From Schistocephalus solidus (lineage: Eukaryota > Platyhelminthes > Cestoda > Diphyllobothriidea > Diphyllobothriidae): DNA of 64,000 nucleotides. A program made the translations under genes and the position numbers. Below the pieces are notes generated by a model, which saw nothing but the letters and a program-made list of their open reading frames with translations, had not been told where the DNA came from and did no database searches. This document shows, one piece after another, positions 26,101-38,400 of this stretch; within the stretch, counting starts at the first letter, position 1; each line of letters begins with the position of its first letter. The DNA is taken from NCBI GenBank assembly GCA_017591395.1, contig WEDG01002875.1:124001-188000 (forward strand), in the 5' to 3' direction.

Positions 26101-26713
26101 TTTCATGTTATTCATCAATACTATAGGAAAAGCAATAAAAATGCGTTTCCATCACTTATGGCTCTGGAATCTTATACCAAGTTTATTTGTACACCTTGAC
26201 ATGTTGGGTTTCCAGTGAGATTCCTTTGGTTGCCTTTTCTCGAACATAGCTATTAAAAGCATCTTAATGAATGTTAGAACGTGTTTCAGACTCTAACCTT
26301 TTACTTAGTTTCGTATTTTTTCAATGATGGGAAAAACGCGTGTCTCCAGTTAAAACATTTTTTGATCAGCGTTTTTGATTGTGGCTAGTGGCTTTGTCTC
26401 CTTAAGTATTTTATTCTACTTTAACTTCTTATTTCGTCAAATTTTTAAATTCATTTCCCGTTCCAATGACAGGGCATCTTAAAATTTTTAAACGTTAAAT
26501 GCATATGAAACAAAAGATTTCTCCATTTCACTTATATACAACTATGCAATTTGAAATGTGGCCACAGTTAACATTTTTAAAAAGGAATCATTAAATTGCT
26601 GTCAATTACTGAGGTTCGATGCATTTTACCTGATTATGACCGAAATCAATTGGCTAAGCTCGTATAACTTGACAGGACTTTTCGTAAAATCTATTATCTT
26701 ACGTCCCTTATAG
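23134..26713. other. RhoGEF intron with one telomere-core MITE
   Basis: It contains the MITE at 24709-24927. Open frames at 24366-24689 and 25146-25463 show no recognisable domain. Confidence 0.6.
24709..24927 (+). mobile_element. MITE-like element with telomere-like core, copy 1
   Basis: The left end reads AGGTGGCTTTTTGCTAACTT (24741 onward). The right end has its inverted counterpart, TTAGCGCAAGGCCACCT (24870-24886). An outer pair, CAAGAAGACGGGGCAGG and CCAGGGTCTTG, flanks these. Between them lies degenerate G-rich TTAGGG-like sequence (GGGTGGGGTTAGAC, AAGGGTTAAG). No coding capacity. Confidence 0.7.
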
Positions 26714-26946
26714 AGCTGCTGTCAACCGAGCAACGTTATCTGCACACCCTTACAATGATTCGTGATGTTTACGTAAAAGGTCTTGCTGTGCACAAGTCCC
26801 TCCTTTCCGCTGACCAGGCCGATCTCTTCCCCCACTTGGATCAGCTTATTACCGTGCATGCTGATCTCTTCGCTAATTTCCTCCGTGAACATTGCGCCCG
26901 CGAGGACAAAGTCATTGAGAACCTGGGCCAGTGTTTCCTGAGAACT
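26714..26946 (+). CDS. RhoGEF exon 2: DH conserved region 1
   Basis: The acceptor is CCCTTATAG and the donor GTAAGT. The exon encodes the first DH helices: ELLSTEQRYLHTLTMIRDVY, then LFPHLDQLITVHADLFANFL and IENLGQCFLRT. The Glu and Thr-Glu of conserved region 1 contact the GTPase switch I in characterised Dbl proteins. The phase runs from 1 to 0. This is among the clearest coding exons in the window. Confidence 0.92.
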
Positions 26947-26999
26947 GTAAGTACAACGGGTTTATAGGTTTCTCAATTATAAATGTTGATCTTTTCTCA

Positions 27000-27390
27000 A
27001 GACCGAGTAAAGAAGATTGGAGGTGGGATCGGATCTAGTTGGCTGGCCTGTGGGCATGAGTCTGAACCTAGGTGTGCAGCCTCACACTCTCTCATGTGTA
27101 GCCTTCTTAAGGATACGCATTACCAATAACACCTTCTGTAACCTCATCTGACCCCCTTCCTTACCCAGCGTGGCCCCTTTCAGGAGCTCGCCACTGCGCC
27201 CTATCCCCGCTTTAGTCGACCGACCGGCTCAGACAGTAGATTGGTGACCGAAAGAGGGAAAAAAGAGCGAGATCGGCTCTCGGGACACTATCCTCCCTAT
27301 AAAAAACCTGACGACTTTGATTCATTCACGGTGCACTAAAAGCCGTGACTGGCAAAACCGCCTAAAACTAATAGGATATCTCGATCCTCC
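27000..27390. repeat. Rep1 composite fragment
   Basis: The first half (to about 27175) resembles the minus-orientation Rep1 block also seen at 29880-30045 (GGCCTGAGC...CACCTAGGTGTCCGGCC type). The second half reads plus-orientation Rep1 landmarks: GACCGGCTCAGACAGTAG, then CACGGTGCACTAAAAGCCGT. It is directly followed by Rep2. Confidence 0.65.
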
Positions 27391-27404
27391 TCTCAGGATT
27401 GAGA

Positions 27405-27575
27405 GTCAGCGAAGAAGACGACACGATCAATGGAACAAGAACTTCACTATCCTGACGTTTCGGATCCTCACTCAAATACATCATCAAAGACAGTGTCAGA
27501 TGAGTGTATTGTATTGCCCAGAGTTTGCTGCAACTATTTGCGATGCACTCGGCAGCTGCAAAGTGTCATAAGCAC
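27405..27575 (+). repeat. Rep2 copy adjoining Rep1
   Basis: Landmarks GAAGAAGACGACACGATC, CCTGACGTTTCGGATCCTC and GACAGTGTCAGATGAGTG are shared with the copy at 28095. The frame running through it is not a conserved gene. Confidence 0.65.
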
Positions 27576-27861
27576 GTGGTTGCCTAGTCGCAACATCCTC
27601 TTAATGTTGTAAAAATACTACAGAAAATAGGCAATCGGAGTGATCATTGCTATTATTTAACAACCCACAGTTGGAGTAGGCTCGCTGACCTGTTCTGAGT
27701 GATGGATGGATCATATTCATTTCGTAGGCTTTGTGACACTTAAACCGTCGATTCCGAAAACGTCCACTGTCCGCCCCACAGCACGGTGGGCGCAGGAACG
27801 GTGAGTAACGATAGTGGTTTTACACAGCATTTACTGCATTTTTTCTCCCTCATTCACCCAG

Positions 27862-28006
27862 TTTCGGAGGCAAGAAGTCCAGACGCGGCCTACCTCGCAG
27901 TGGTTAAGAAACTCAGGTGGCTCATCTGTGCGTGCTACACACGCATGATCCACGCAGGATCAAACAAGATTTCCCACAAGCGACAAAAGGGCGGCTCTGA
28001 TCCCAA
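27862..28006 (+). CDS. Possible exon inside the RhoGEF intron (unassigned)
   Basis: An open segment lies between a CATTCACCCAG acceptor and a GTGAGT donor. It encodes a Lys/Arg-rich peptide including AYLAVVKKLRWLICACYTRM. A 19-base open segment with good splice borders lies just upstream (27782-27800). The pair does not fit between RhoGEF exons 2 and 3, which already align without a gap and are both phase 0 at the junction. It may be a cryptic exon, part of another gene, or chance. Confidence 0.18.
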
Positions 28007-28094
28007 GTGAGTGGGAGTGACATATAGGTCATATTAAAAAGTAGCAAATGCTACCTCACTCTTAATTTGCTAATAATAGCGAAAAGGTGAGTTT

Positions 28095-28310
28095 CAGGAA
28101 GAAGTCACGAAGAAGGAGACACGACCACTGGAACTAGAGCCTTATTAGCTTGACCGTTCGGATTCTTACTCGAATCCAGCATTAGAGACAGAGTTTGATA
28201 AGTGTATTGGATTGTCTAAAATTTGCAGTATTTTTAGGATGTAGTTACACCACTGCACGCCTATGACATTTGGCAGCTCCGGAGTTCATCGCGGATAGTT
28301 GCACTTGGTG
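28095..28310 (+). repeat. Rep2 copy
   Basis: Shared landmarks are GAAGAAGGAGACACGACCAC, TTGACCGTTCGGATTCTTAC and GATAAGTGTATTGGATTG. It is diverged from the copy at 27405 but collinear with it. Confidence 0.65.
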
Positions 28311-28737
28311 TGATAATTGTCTGGCCGGGCCCAATCCAACGTACTATAGACGGGCTGCAGATTGTGACAAATATCCTTCCAAGCGAAGCTCTTTATCTTC
28401 TTCTCACGTGCCATCTTACGCAGTCTTGGAAAAACAGTCAAGATAGGGGAAAGATTGAGGTGTTGCGAAATTATGAGGAAATGGCTTGAATACCAAAAAT
28501 ATTAAGGGTCAAGTGGAGTTTAAATCCTGTAGGACTGAATTTAGTCTATCCACCTTCCGCATAAGACGAAAAGTACTAGCTCGAGGTGATAATTTGCCGA
28601 TGTTATGTGCAGGTGCGAAGGAAGATAAAAGACTGCTGAGGCGATCAGAGGTCAGCGGATACATGGGCAAGCTAATAGACTATGCTGACTCTGTCTCTGA
28701 TGCTCGATTAAAGTAAACATCCAAGAGGTCAGGCTCC

Positions 28738-28790
28738 TAAAGCTCTTGTTCCAGTGCTTGGGTCTCCTTCTTGGCGACTACATCCTGGAT
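28738..28790 (-). repeat. Rep2 fragment abutting Rep1
   Basis: The reverse complement reads CAAGAAGGAGACCCAAGCAC then TGGAACAAGAG, which matches Rep2. It directly adjoins the Rep1 fragment starting near 28795. Confidence 0.55.
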
Positions 28791-28794
28791 CTCG

Positions 28795-29140
28795 CTTCGT
28801 TGCTACTCCTAGCAAATTAAGAGTCAGGCTGCAATTTTTACATTTTAACATGACCCATATGTCACTCCCACTGACTTGGGATTCGAGCAGCCCCTTTGTT
28901 GCCTGTGTGAAATCTAGTTTAATTCGGCGTGGACCGTGCGTGCGTAGCACGCGAAGATGAGCCGCCTGACTTTCTAAACTACTGCGAGCGAGGCCGTCTC
29001 CAGTCTTCTTGACTCTGAATCTAGATAGATGAGTTAGGAAGGAATGCAGTAAATGCTGTGCAAGTTCACTATCTCCAAGTCACCGTCTCTGCGCCCATCG
29101 TGCTGTGGGTGGGTGCTGTGGGCGATGGACATCGACAGTC
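28795..29140 (+). repeat. Rep1 fragment
   Basis: It contains GAGTCAGGCTGCAATTTTTA, TCACTCCCACTGACTTGGGA and CAAGTCACCGTCTCTGC, in the order found in the tandem array at 1741-3205. Confidence 0.7.
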
Positions 29141-29734
29141 GAAGTGTCCCACAGCCTACATAATGACTATGAACCGTCCGACACTCAGGAGAGGTCAGCA
29201 AGCCTATTTCGACGGTGGGTTGTTAAATTATAGCAATGCTCACTTTGGTTGCCTATTTTATGTAGTATTTTTTTAATACACATTTTTCCCTTTTATTAAA
29301 TCAGTCTTTTTAAGGTTCTGATTCAGTTTGACTATACGCATCCCCTAATCAGAAATGTTGCAAAACATCTAATGTAACGCAAATTCTCCTTGGAATGTTA
29401 ATGGAAATATTACAGGAATAAAGCGAAGTTTCGTGTTAAGCTTACGCATCTTGTTAAAAGACCGCATCATTTTTAAATGATTCTCATTTTTCATGATACC
29501 GATATAACCAAAGATGTGTTATAGGCTAAATTCTCAATTTTCGCGACAACAGTACTCCACAGAAATGAAGAGTATCCGGCCAACAATGTTTTTCGGACCC
29601 TTTAGTAGACTGCAACTTTATCTTAGTTCTAATTGGTGGTATTTTACCTCGAGATGACTGATCCAAGTGCGAAGTCTATACTGAACTTGTGACAGGTATT
29701 CTTAATTAATTTAGTATTAAAAAGATAGGTAGTC

Positions 29735-30045
29735 CGTCCTTTTTGACGACGTTTATCGTGTGCCACAAAAGTGCGTACGCAGAGACAGTGACTTGCGCAT
29801 AAATTAGTTTAAATTGATAGAAGACTTGCACAACATCTACCTTCTTCTCTTCTCCCTCTCCCACTGAAGCATGATGCGAAGACAGAGTCAAGAAGATCGG
29901 AGACATGATCAGGCGCATGTAGCTAGCTGGTGGGCCTGAGCCTGCACCTAGGTGTCCGGCCTCACACCCTCCCCCCCCCATGTGTGGCATTTGTTATGGA
30001 TGTGCGGTCCCTGTCGTGACCTGATCTGACCCCCGTGCTCTTCAA
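29735..30045 (-). repeat. Rep1 fragment, inverted
   Basis: It reads CAGTGACTTGCGCATAAATT and AGACAGAGTCAAGAAGATCG, the reverse orientation of the Rep1 end. The same words occur in the inverted array at 62859-64000. Confidence 0.65.
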
Positions 30046-32317
30046 GCGTATTTAACGCGTGGTCTGTTTCAGAGGCCCTTCGACCTTGTTCCTGTATTAC
30101 ATTGTCTTTGTCATGGAAAATACCTGTGGCAACGCGCGCCTAGTTCTTAATTCACAATCGGAGTATTTGTGGTATGTCTAACAAACAGGTCGGATAGGCA
30201 AGCAGCATTTGCTTTCGGGTTTGGCTTCCGGGGTTTTGGATGCGTTCGTCCCTACTCTACGCCGTCTGTTCGCCGCTGCCTGCATTGTTTGTGCCTTAGA
30301 AAAGGCGTCTAGGTTTTTCAAGCTCCATCCTCAGTTCCGTAATAGGACGAACGTGTACGTGACTCCGGCTGTCCACGGAGTATTCACCGATAACATACGT
30401 CTACCCATAGTCGTGCTATATGACGAATTTATCAGTAAGCTACCGCTGCCCAGTGGTTCATTCGAACACGTTTATGCTGGTAATATGCCCTAGCTCAGCA
30501 CGCATAGACCACCTGCCCCAAGAACGTCATTTGACCCAACTCAGAGGACAAAGGATAGGTCAGCGATTAATACGGGACCGGTGGTTTTTCATGGATAGGG
30601 CTAAATGAGGAAGAGAAGAGCGCCAACCTACCCCTGACCCTATCCGTTGTGTTCCTTAGGGTAAGCGTTCGTTGCCAGGTTATTATGGTCACTCAATTGT
30701 TTGTTGCCCATACAAGAGTGTGGATTGTGAGATCCGGTGGTTTTACCTCACGCCGACCAACATGCGCTATGTCATTCCTAACTGACCTCACCCAATTTTA
30801 TTCGGACCCTTGACAGGTGTATGTATGAGGCCCGCTCTGCGTGATCTTTCATTATCAAATTAAAACGGATATGTTTTGAAAATATGATGGCGTCCTTCTA
30901 GTCATCGCTTCGAAATTTGCCATTTGACCCGATACCTCAATCCTCATACCACCAGCGAGATATTGTGTAACCCTACGAACCCTGTTACAAATTCTTACCC
31001 TAACAACCACAATGGACAGTGTGAGGCGCCTAGTAAGATCGCGTATTACAAGCTCAAATATCCTTCGTTCCCGGAGTTGGGTCGCATATTACGTTGTTGC
31101 CCCATCTGCTTTACGTGCTTAATGCCCGAACACACTTTTCCGGACATTTGCGGTGATTAACGGAAAGGACTCCTGGAAAGGCTTTCCTCGTGCTTCAGTT
31201 TGCATTTATCGGTCCTGATGCTGGACTCAGCGCGAACTCGACGTTGCCCGAAGTCTTCTGTGGATCACTCGGAGCAATCATGTTTGCGAATGGATGGAAT
31301 ACACTCCTATGTGATCTTGAATACTCAAGTAGCAGTTGCGTGATTCAGGGCAATCACCCAAGTAGTGAATCGTTTTCGCTGCGTGCGTTAGTTAAATGAC
31401 TCGAGTTAAAAGCTTAGATAGGACCAGCCTGAAATTAATTTGTGCTAACAAGTGAAAAAACTTAGTCAGATGTAACTTTTTTGGGAAAAAGAAGCGAATG
31501 CAAACCAAACGCAACCTTGTATTATTTCCTTCTACAAGCACTATAATCTACGTTCAGACTGGAGATTTGTTTTTTTTCATTATTTTATGACTTCCCATAA
31601 CAGAAGTCACCCCATACCTAGCCCCAGCTCTTAAGGTGTTTTCAAGGGTCCCCCGACAAATGATTTGTTTGATAGGACAGCTGAAAATGTTTACTTGGGA
31701 GCTATTGTGAATGAAGAAAATAACACAGCCAGAAACGTCGGCTACAAAAGGTTGTCTGGTTGTTGGAATCCTATTTACTCTAGTCCAAGTCAACTGATGG
31801 TCTACTTGTTTGAATTTGCCAACTTTCCCCGGTGTTTGGGGCGATTTTAAGGATCCTTATGAGCTATTGGATATACCCCTGAATTGTAAAACAAATAAGG
31901 CTTGGCTGGGACCAGGTACACCACCTGCATAAAAACGTATTTTGACAGTAACAGGTGATTTCCATTCGTTCCGTGCCTTTCACGTCAAAACAAGACGAGC
32001 GCAACTTCTAAAAGATGCGGCTGTTCCTCCATTTTTCTGATGACCCTTCTTTCTCTAGCCGATAGAACTATGTTTATTTTGTGTAGAATAGCATGAAGGT
32101 TGACTGCAGTATGTCAGCATTCCAGTCAAATTAAATTTTTAGTCTGGGGGAGATAAAAATCTCCCATGTTTCTACCAAATGATATCATTGTACACTTTTT
32201 CTTCATACTATGATTTCACCTGCGATGAAAACCTATTTTTACTGCTGAAAAACCTTGAATTTTCATTTTTAAATAATGTATCTTCCTTCTATTCACCTGT
32301 GGGGTATGCTCTTTTAG

Positions 32318-32440
32318 TTGACCCCGGAGACTATCGACCTCCTGATTAAATGCTACGGTCAACTCATGTTTGTACAATCCTCGCTGAACGATCGACTGAC
32401 GGATCTGCGAAAGAATACTTTTATTGCGGAACTGCTCACT
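32318..32440 (+). CDS. RhoGEF exon 3: central DH helices
   Basis: The acceptor is TGCTCTTTTAG and the donor GTAAGC; it is phase 0 on both sides. Its 41 codons read LTPETIDLLIKCYGQLMFVQ and on to RKNTFIAELLT. This corresponds to the YGxFCxxQ...NKKFQxxI helices of Lbc-type DH domains. It joins exons 2 and 4 without a gap in the DH alignment. Confidence 0.85.
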
Positions 32441-35338
32441 GTAAGCGTGTCTTCTGTAGGCCTGCTTTATACCACTACCCTGAAAATAACCCTTTTAAAG
32501 GCTTTGGAAAGTTCCCTAATAGTACTATGATTCCAGAAGGTCAGTTGGGTGATGTCAAATAGAATTTTATAAAGCGTTGCATGACCCTATTTTTTTCAAG
32601 CAGATGTGAGATCAGACGTTTTCTGATATCCGATCGCATTTCGCTGCACTCGTTTGGGCATCCTGATTGCTTTTAATGGTGTTCATTTAAACGAAAGTCC
32701 TGTGGTTCACTTAATTAACTCAGGGAATGTTCCTATTTTTAGCACCCTGCTCCACCAATCTTTTGATTGCAATATATGGCTGAAGAAATCTTAGCATTCC
32801 ATGGCTTGGGAATATGGTCGGCAGCTGCAGGATGCTTTTTACTCTGTGGCTCCAAATTAAAATTATCAGTCCTTACACGGTTTACTTGCTCACATGTGAA
32901 GAGTTCGCATGATAGGACAAAAAGCACACCTCTTCATCATTAAGTACTAATTGGACAAGTCTATTATCTTTTTTGTGCAAAACAGTTATCCTCCTATGAA
33001 TGTGGTAATGTGCCAAATCATGCATAACAAAACGTAGATTTCGTAAGCAGTTGTTTAAACCAATAGAGTCACAAAGAAACCTAAATAGGTCAGTTCTGCC
33101 AGTTAGCGACAAACCATAAAATCCTTAGTGATTATTTACCTCACTGTGGAATCCACGAATACTTATATGGAATATGGGTTGCCCGAGTTTCAAATCCAAG
33201 AATAGACCCTTATGATCGATAATGATATTTTATCTGACGTGAGGAATTTCAGTTATGATTTAAGCATATTTTTTATGATTTGATGAAACTAAAAACTTAT
33301 CATTTTTATCCTTCATCTGGAATTTCATGTCCATTCAAAACTATAGAAAATTGAAGAAGTTTTAGAGAATAGATTGCAATTTATCTTCCGCAATCCCTTC
33401 CTCTCATTTCATTTGACTTATTCAAGATTTTAAAATTTACATTTTGTGACCTGACAGATGGGGAGTCATGAACTTCGCACAAAAAATCCTTGTTGCGTAC
33501 TTCCCACCCACCCGGCATTCCTTAAAGTGATATTGTGTTAATGCAAAGTCCGACCTTTAAAATAAGACATGATTTAGTTTATTAGCTAAAATACTTTATT
33601 TTATCAACAACCATCAAATCAGAAAAAAATAATTTATTGCAAATAGGATATAAAATAGGATGCGGCGGTAAAATAAGGAAACACACTACAACTCCAACTC
33701 ATTAGTATTTGCTGCCTTTTTGCTTTTAAAATCGCTTTTAGTGGGAAAACATAGAGAATACTGAGTTGCCTATGCTGGTTTGGTCTATGCAATGTCTGAG
33801 CACAAATTCTATCTTTTGCCGCATTCAAAGGTGTATGCTTGACTTGTCCCAGTTCATTTTGATGACCGCAAGGAGCTTTTCGATGGGATTGGGGTTAGGA
33901 CTGTTTGCACGCTTCGCACGCCGCAGGCGGAAAGGCTGATTGTATTCAAAGAAATTGCATTTAAGTCGTGAGCTAAAGTATAATCATACCTCATTTGATA
34001 AGAAAATAGAGGCATTATCCTGCCCTTGTTTGAACTTTCGTGGACAGAGCCATGTGCACAGAGGTCTTGTTAGATAAATATGCCATCATACTGTGAGAAG
34101 AGGGAGTTTATTTTCCTGATTTGTCTCGTGAGCCGTCCAGGCACCTAACTCATGGTGTTTCGTCCGTTTTCACCGTTGGCGAACCTTTTCTTGGGAGTGC
34201 CCTTTTGACTTTAGGGGTTTAGCTGTCAGAGTTAAGGTGGGTGTGAAATTCCTCGAGCATTCCGTCCTTAGCGTTGAGTATGTGAAATTAGGAACAAACT
34301 AGGTTGCCAACGGCATTGCTGTTTGATAGAAACAGTTATTTTAGATGGATTTTGTAGCTGGATACCTGGAGGGGTTGGATTACGAAATGGTACCATAATA
34401 GGCAAAGCAGCGGTAAAAGTGAGGCAGCGCGTGCAGCTATTAAACTGAGCGCTCCGAAGTCACGGGCGTCTCTGGAGTTGGTGACTCAGCGTGGTATCAG
34501 AGTTTACTTGAGTATTTTGTTTAGTTCACCAACGGCATTAATCTTGAACTTGGCGTGCTGGGTCACCGTTGCCTTTTTTGAGATGCGAATTGATTTGGTT
34601 CCTGTAAGAGCACACAGATAACTTGCTAAGGGGTTAAGATTCGTTCGATCCCTGGGAATGGGTAGTAGACTGGGGACACTTCCATCCATCATAGAATAAT
34701 TAGGAACTCGGGGTCGGTGGTTTCGTATACTGTTATGTATACTGATGTTGTTGAATTATCAGTTTGCTTCGACCTACAAATAAAATGCCTCCAAGTGAAA
34801 CCAAGAATTTCATCCCAAATTCTTGCCGCTAAAAGGGATTCAGTGCGCAATAAACCTCGCTTTAATGTGAAACTGTGGATATGTGTCACCTGACGGTATC
34901 TATACGACCATTCCTCTCTCCGGCTTCACGGAACATCTGCAGGTACTTCGGTCACCGGTTCCTGTCATTGGATGTTTAAGTTTACCAAGCTCGCCAGAAG
35001 GTCATATGTGAAGTGTCACTTGCGTAATTATAAGCGGTTAGTCTCCAGTAGCTTATATTATTTAAATGAGTGTCTAAGAGAAAAGAAAGGGTGTGCAGGA
35101 TTGTCCAGACTACCAAGAGATTCCTTCTAGAACATAATAAGCCCCCTCCTCAAGGATTGAACTTCTTTTTGTCATCAGGAACGAACACATGATCACATTA
35201 ACGCCGTCCAAGTCTCGCAACCAGTATTGATGGATTATCATATTCATATTTAATAAATTTAACTTAACTCCTTCCTCTGAGGGTTGAACCACTTTTGTAG
35301 GTTGGATCAGGGTAATCGTTGACTATTTTACTTTTTAG
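32441..35338. other. RhoGEF intron, nothing recognised
   Basis: AT-rich, with no transposon motif or splice-bounded frame that I could identify. Confidence 0.5.
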
Positions 35339-35456
35339 AATTATGAACGTGACCCGAGAACTGCACGAAGGACAATATCGGACTGTTATTTGATTATCGT
35401 TCAACGCTGGACAAAAGTTGAACCTCTGATCAGTGGCATCATTGCCAACACATTCG
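35339..35456 (+). CDS. RhoGEF exon 4: DH conserved region 3
   Basis: The acceptor is TTTTACTTTTTAG and the donor GTAGGT; the phase runs 0 to 1. It encodes RRTISDCYLIIVQRWTKVEP then LISGIIANTF, the signature helix of DH domains (consensus QRxTKYPxLL). The Gln-Arg-x-Thr-Lys is intact, but the usual Tyr-Pro is Val-Glu with a displaced Pro. Length matches the family, so this is substitution rather than a frame error. Confidence 0.9.
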
Positions 35457-38400
35457 GTAGGTTTTAAGGCTGTCTCTCTGTCATAGAGGCAACGACAAGC
35501 ATTTTCAAAGAAGTGCGCTTGAGGTTTTGGTTGTGAATGAAGGACTTTGCAGTGTTGTGTTAAGTTTGACGTAGAAGTGTTCGATTGAACTTTCGTTTTC
35601 TATAATTCGTTTAGAGACGTGGATAAGCTTGCGTTATGGCGTTGATGCTGTGGTTAGTGTAGAAGAAAACAGCAACTGAGGGTGGGTATTTCACTTAATT
35701 AGCCAAGCAGACAACGTAGGGTTGAGAGTGCGAATCCAGCTGGCAACAAAGTTATGGCAGTGGTAGCTTGGAGTATCCATCCAGAGCCAGATTTTACAAA
35801 TGCTCTGTTGAACACTCCATCCATTGGACTCTATGCTGGAATCAAAGAAGCCCAAAGGGTTAGCTAATCAGTGCGGATGTCTATGGCTGGTCAAGTTCTG
35901 TTGTCTGGTGTCAGTTGGTTTGAAAGGACAGAAAGTTTCGGGCTGCAGCGAAATGCTTAATTTGAATTACGTGGTAAAATTGATGTAGGTTTACGGAGGG
36001 ATGCCCAACCGGAATTAACTTGGACAGAACTGTCTTCACATTGCTGTCGGCCTTAAATTGTCACTCGGAGTTGGCTGTGACCGTCAACGGCGTAAAAGAT
36101 TTAGCTTTATTGACTGATTTAGCTTGACTGTCCAGGTCATCCTATCAAAGAGACCTTATTAGGATGATGTCCATGTGCATCCTCAGCTCGGTGCTGGAGA
36201 AAAGGTCCACTGAGATGTGGATTCAGGTCAGCATAGCTGGTTTCTGAGATCCTGGCTACAACGTCTTCATCCATTTCAGTATTTCTTGGTATAAAGAGGA
36301 TATTTTTACAACTATTATCCGATTCCGTTCACAGGAATGTATGGTTTCCTATATGCTGTAGTTGGTGGCTTTTGACACTTGATAGCCGGTTTTTTTCTGC
36401 TGCTTGTTAATCTCACTTATACATAGCCTAAGACGAAGCTGCTTAGGTTCCATTGTTTGCTCAACGAGCAACTACAACGAAAAAATGGATAGTTTATCCT
36501 GCAGTCGGAGACTTTCGTGAAAGCGTGCGTACGGCGACTACCGAATAGTTTTCAATAGATCAATAAGTTTACTTCAATTACTGCCGGCTGTTCATGGTTA
36601 GTTCATCAGCATTACAGTGAGCGTGTGGAGGAACTGTGCAAGAAAGTCTGCGTAACTGTGCCTGGATCCACTTATTTCTGCAATGGCTTCCGGGATCGAT
36701 TCGTTCTCCGTAAGTCAGCCCCCGACGAAACCTTGAGGTTGCATGATAATCTGCGTAAGACGTCGGACATCCATACTCAAAGTGCAAGGTCGGGTGGGTG
36801 AGGGGAAACGATGCAGAGCTTTCACCAGCATGAAGCCTGTCCATCTAGTCACACTTCCTGCAAACTGAGATCAATTTGTTCTAGATTTTAGGGCTGTCTA
36901 TTTGGAGGTCTTAGCTGAGATCTTGTTGCAACCTGGAACTTTGCTGGTGAATGTCTTTTTCGTGACTATGTTCGCTTCCTGCAGCGAGGTTGGGAATAAT
37001 GGTCAGACTGCCTCAGTTTAAGGAGCTCTTTTAATGGCTTCCTTGGGGAATAAATAATGACGTAGATGAACAGTGGAGGTGCAACGTTATTTTAGTGGCA
37101 CTTAGCCTGTATTTGAAACAAAATGTTGCACCACATGTTTTTTGTCAAGATTGCGTCAGGTCAACCTCAATAACATGTTTACATTTTATTCCAATTGCTG
37201 GGAAATATAAAGGCTGTAACCGTATACATGAGAGAATGTCGTGGCCTAGGCAGGCCCTCAGAAGTAGAAGCCCATTCGGGGTGTAGTTTCTTGCTCAGGA
37301 GGACTAAAGTACGCCATTTGAAGTGCGACTTTCTCTGTCAGCTCAGGCACCGAAGTAACAGAAAATACTTAGTTTTTAAGCCTTTGACAGCGCCATGAAA
37401 AGGGCCTGTGGATCCTTTACATTGTAAGCATTTTCATTGTTTTCGATGCCTTTTTTTGGCGTCCCAGGCATAATATCCGGCCTTAAATGTGCATTTTGCT
37501 CGTGTCCACCACAAATAGTCTTCCTGTGTCAGCTACAGTTTAATAATGCGGTGAAATTCATGGACGGCGCGAAAGAATTGGAGTTTTGCAACTGCCACCT
37601 TCATACTCTCCTCGTATAATCCTTTGCATTCCAAAAAAGGGAGGTCGTGAATAATAGTTGGTCCACCGTCTGATCTTTCCTCTTCCTAGTGCCGACCCAA
37701 CTTACTCAATCGGTTAGCTAATAAGACGCTAGTTACTCAGCACCTAACCAATGAATTAGGCCATCTTGCACATACGATTGAAGCTGACCCATCATGAGTA
37801 ATTTGGAATGATTAACGAGGGTGTCTTTAAAACCATCGTACACTATACTCTGCTCTTCGTATGACTTTGAATTGGTTGGTGTTGGGACTCTGTTTGGATG
37901 CAAAAACTAACCTATTTTGGTGAAAAACAAAACTGCATCACGTGTTCATTACCATAATCAATGACTCAAACTAAAGTCCAAAGTAACCGACTCAGGTGCC
38001 ACCGTGCCTACCTGAAGGGCCAATCATATGGGATCAGGTCTTCAGGCAGTGAACCGTGTCTCAATTCTCTAACTGCTCAAGTTCGGGAGATTGGATAGTT
38101 TAGCCAGCTGGAAGTGGCGTGCACCGATCGAGCCGGATTGTGGGACGAAATTGCGCATGTTCGCTTTGACTTGGAGGTGAGGGTCTACAGTACACGCATA
38201 TGGTCACATTGTGACTAACAATGAGTAATCAAAACGTTTCTGGATAAGACACGAACAGATGAACCCCAAAGTAATACAAATATCTTGCACCAAATTTTCA
38301 AGGAGTTTAAGCTTAGTATTATGATAAGGGTGGATGTTAAAGATATAACTAACGTTTGAGCAAACCTTGGGATCAAAACATGGAGAAGATGCCCTTTCTG

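Larger units (their letters stand above)
26947..32317. other. Large RhoGEF intron with Rep1 and Rep2 copies
   Basis: It holds Rep1-related blocks (27000-27390, 28795-29140, 29735-30045), Rep2 copies and a possible nested exon at 27862-28006. Frames at 30209-30493, 30924-31160 and 31190-31399 are unusually close together but unrecognised. Confidence 0.6.

Noticed and set aside
30209..31399. Cluster of three open frames as a possible host gene
   Set aside because: No domain, no shared splice phases and no start context. It lies inside a RhoGEF intron among repeats.
35600..36900. BEL/Pao or Gypsy polyprotein fragment on the minus strand
   Set aside because: The region felt retroelement-like, but no protease, RT, RNase H or integrase motif could be read in any frame.
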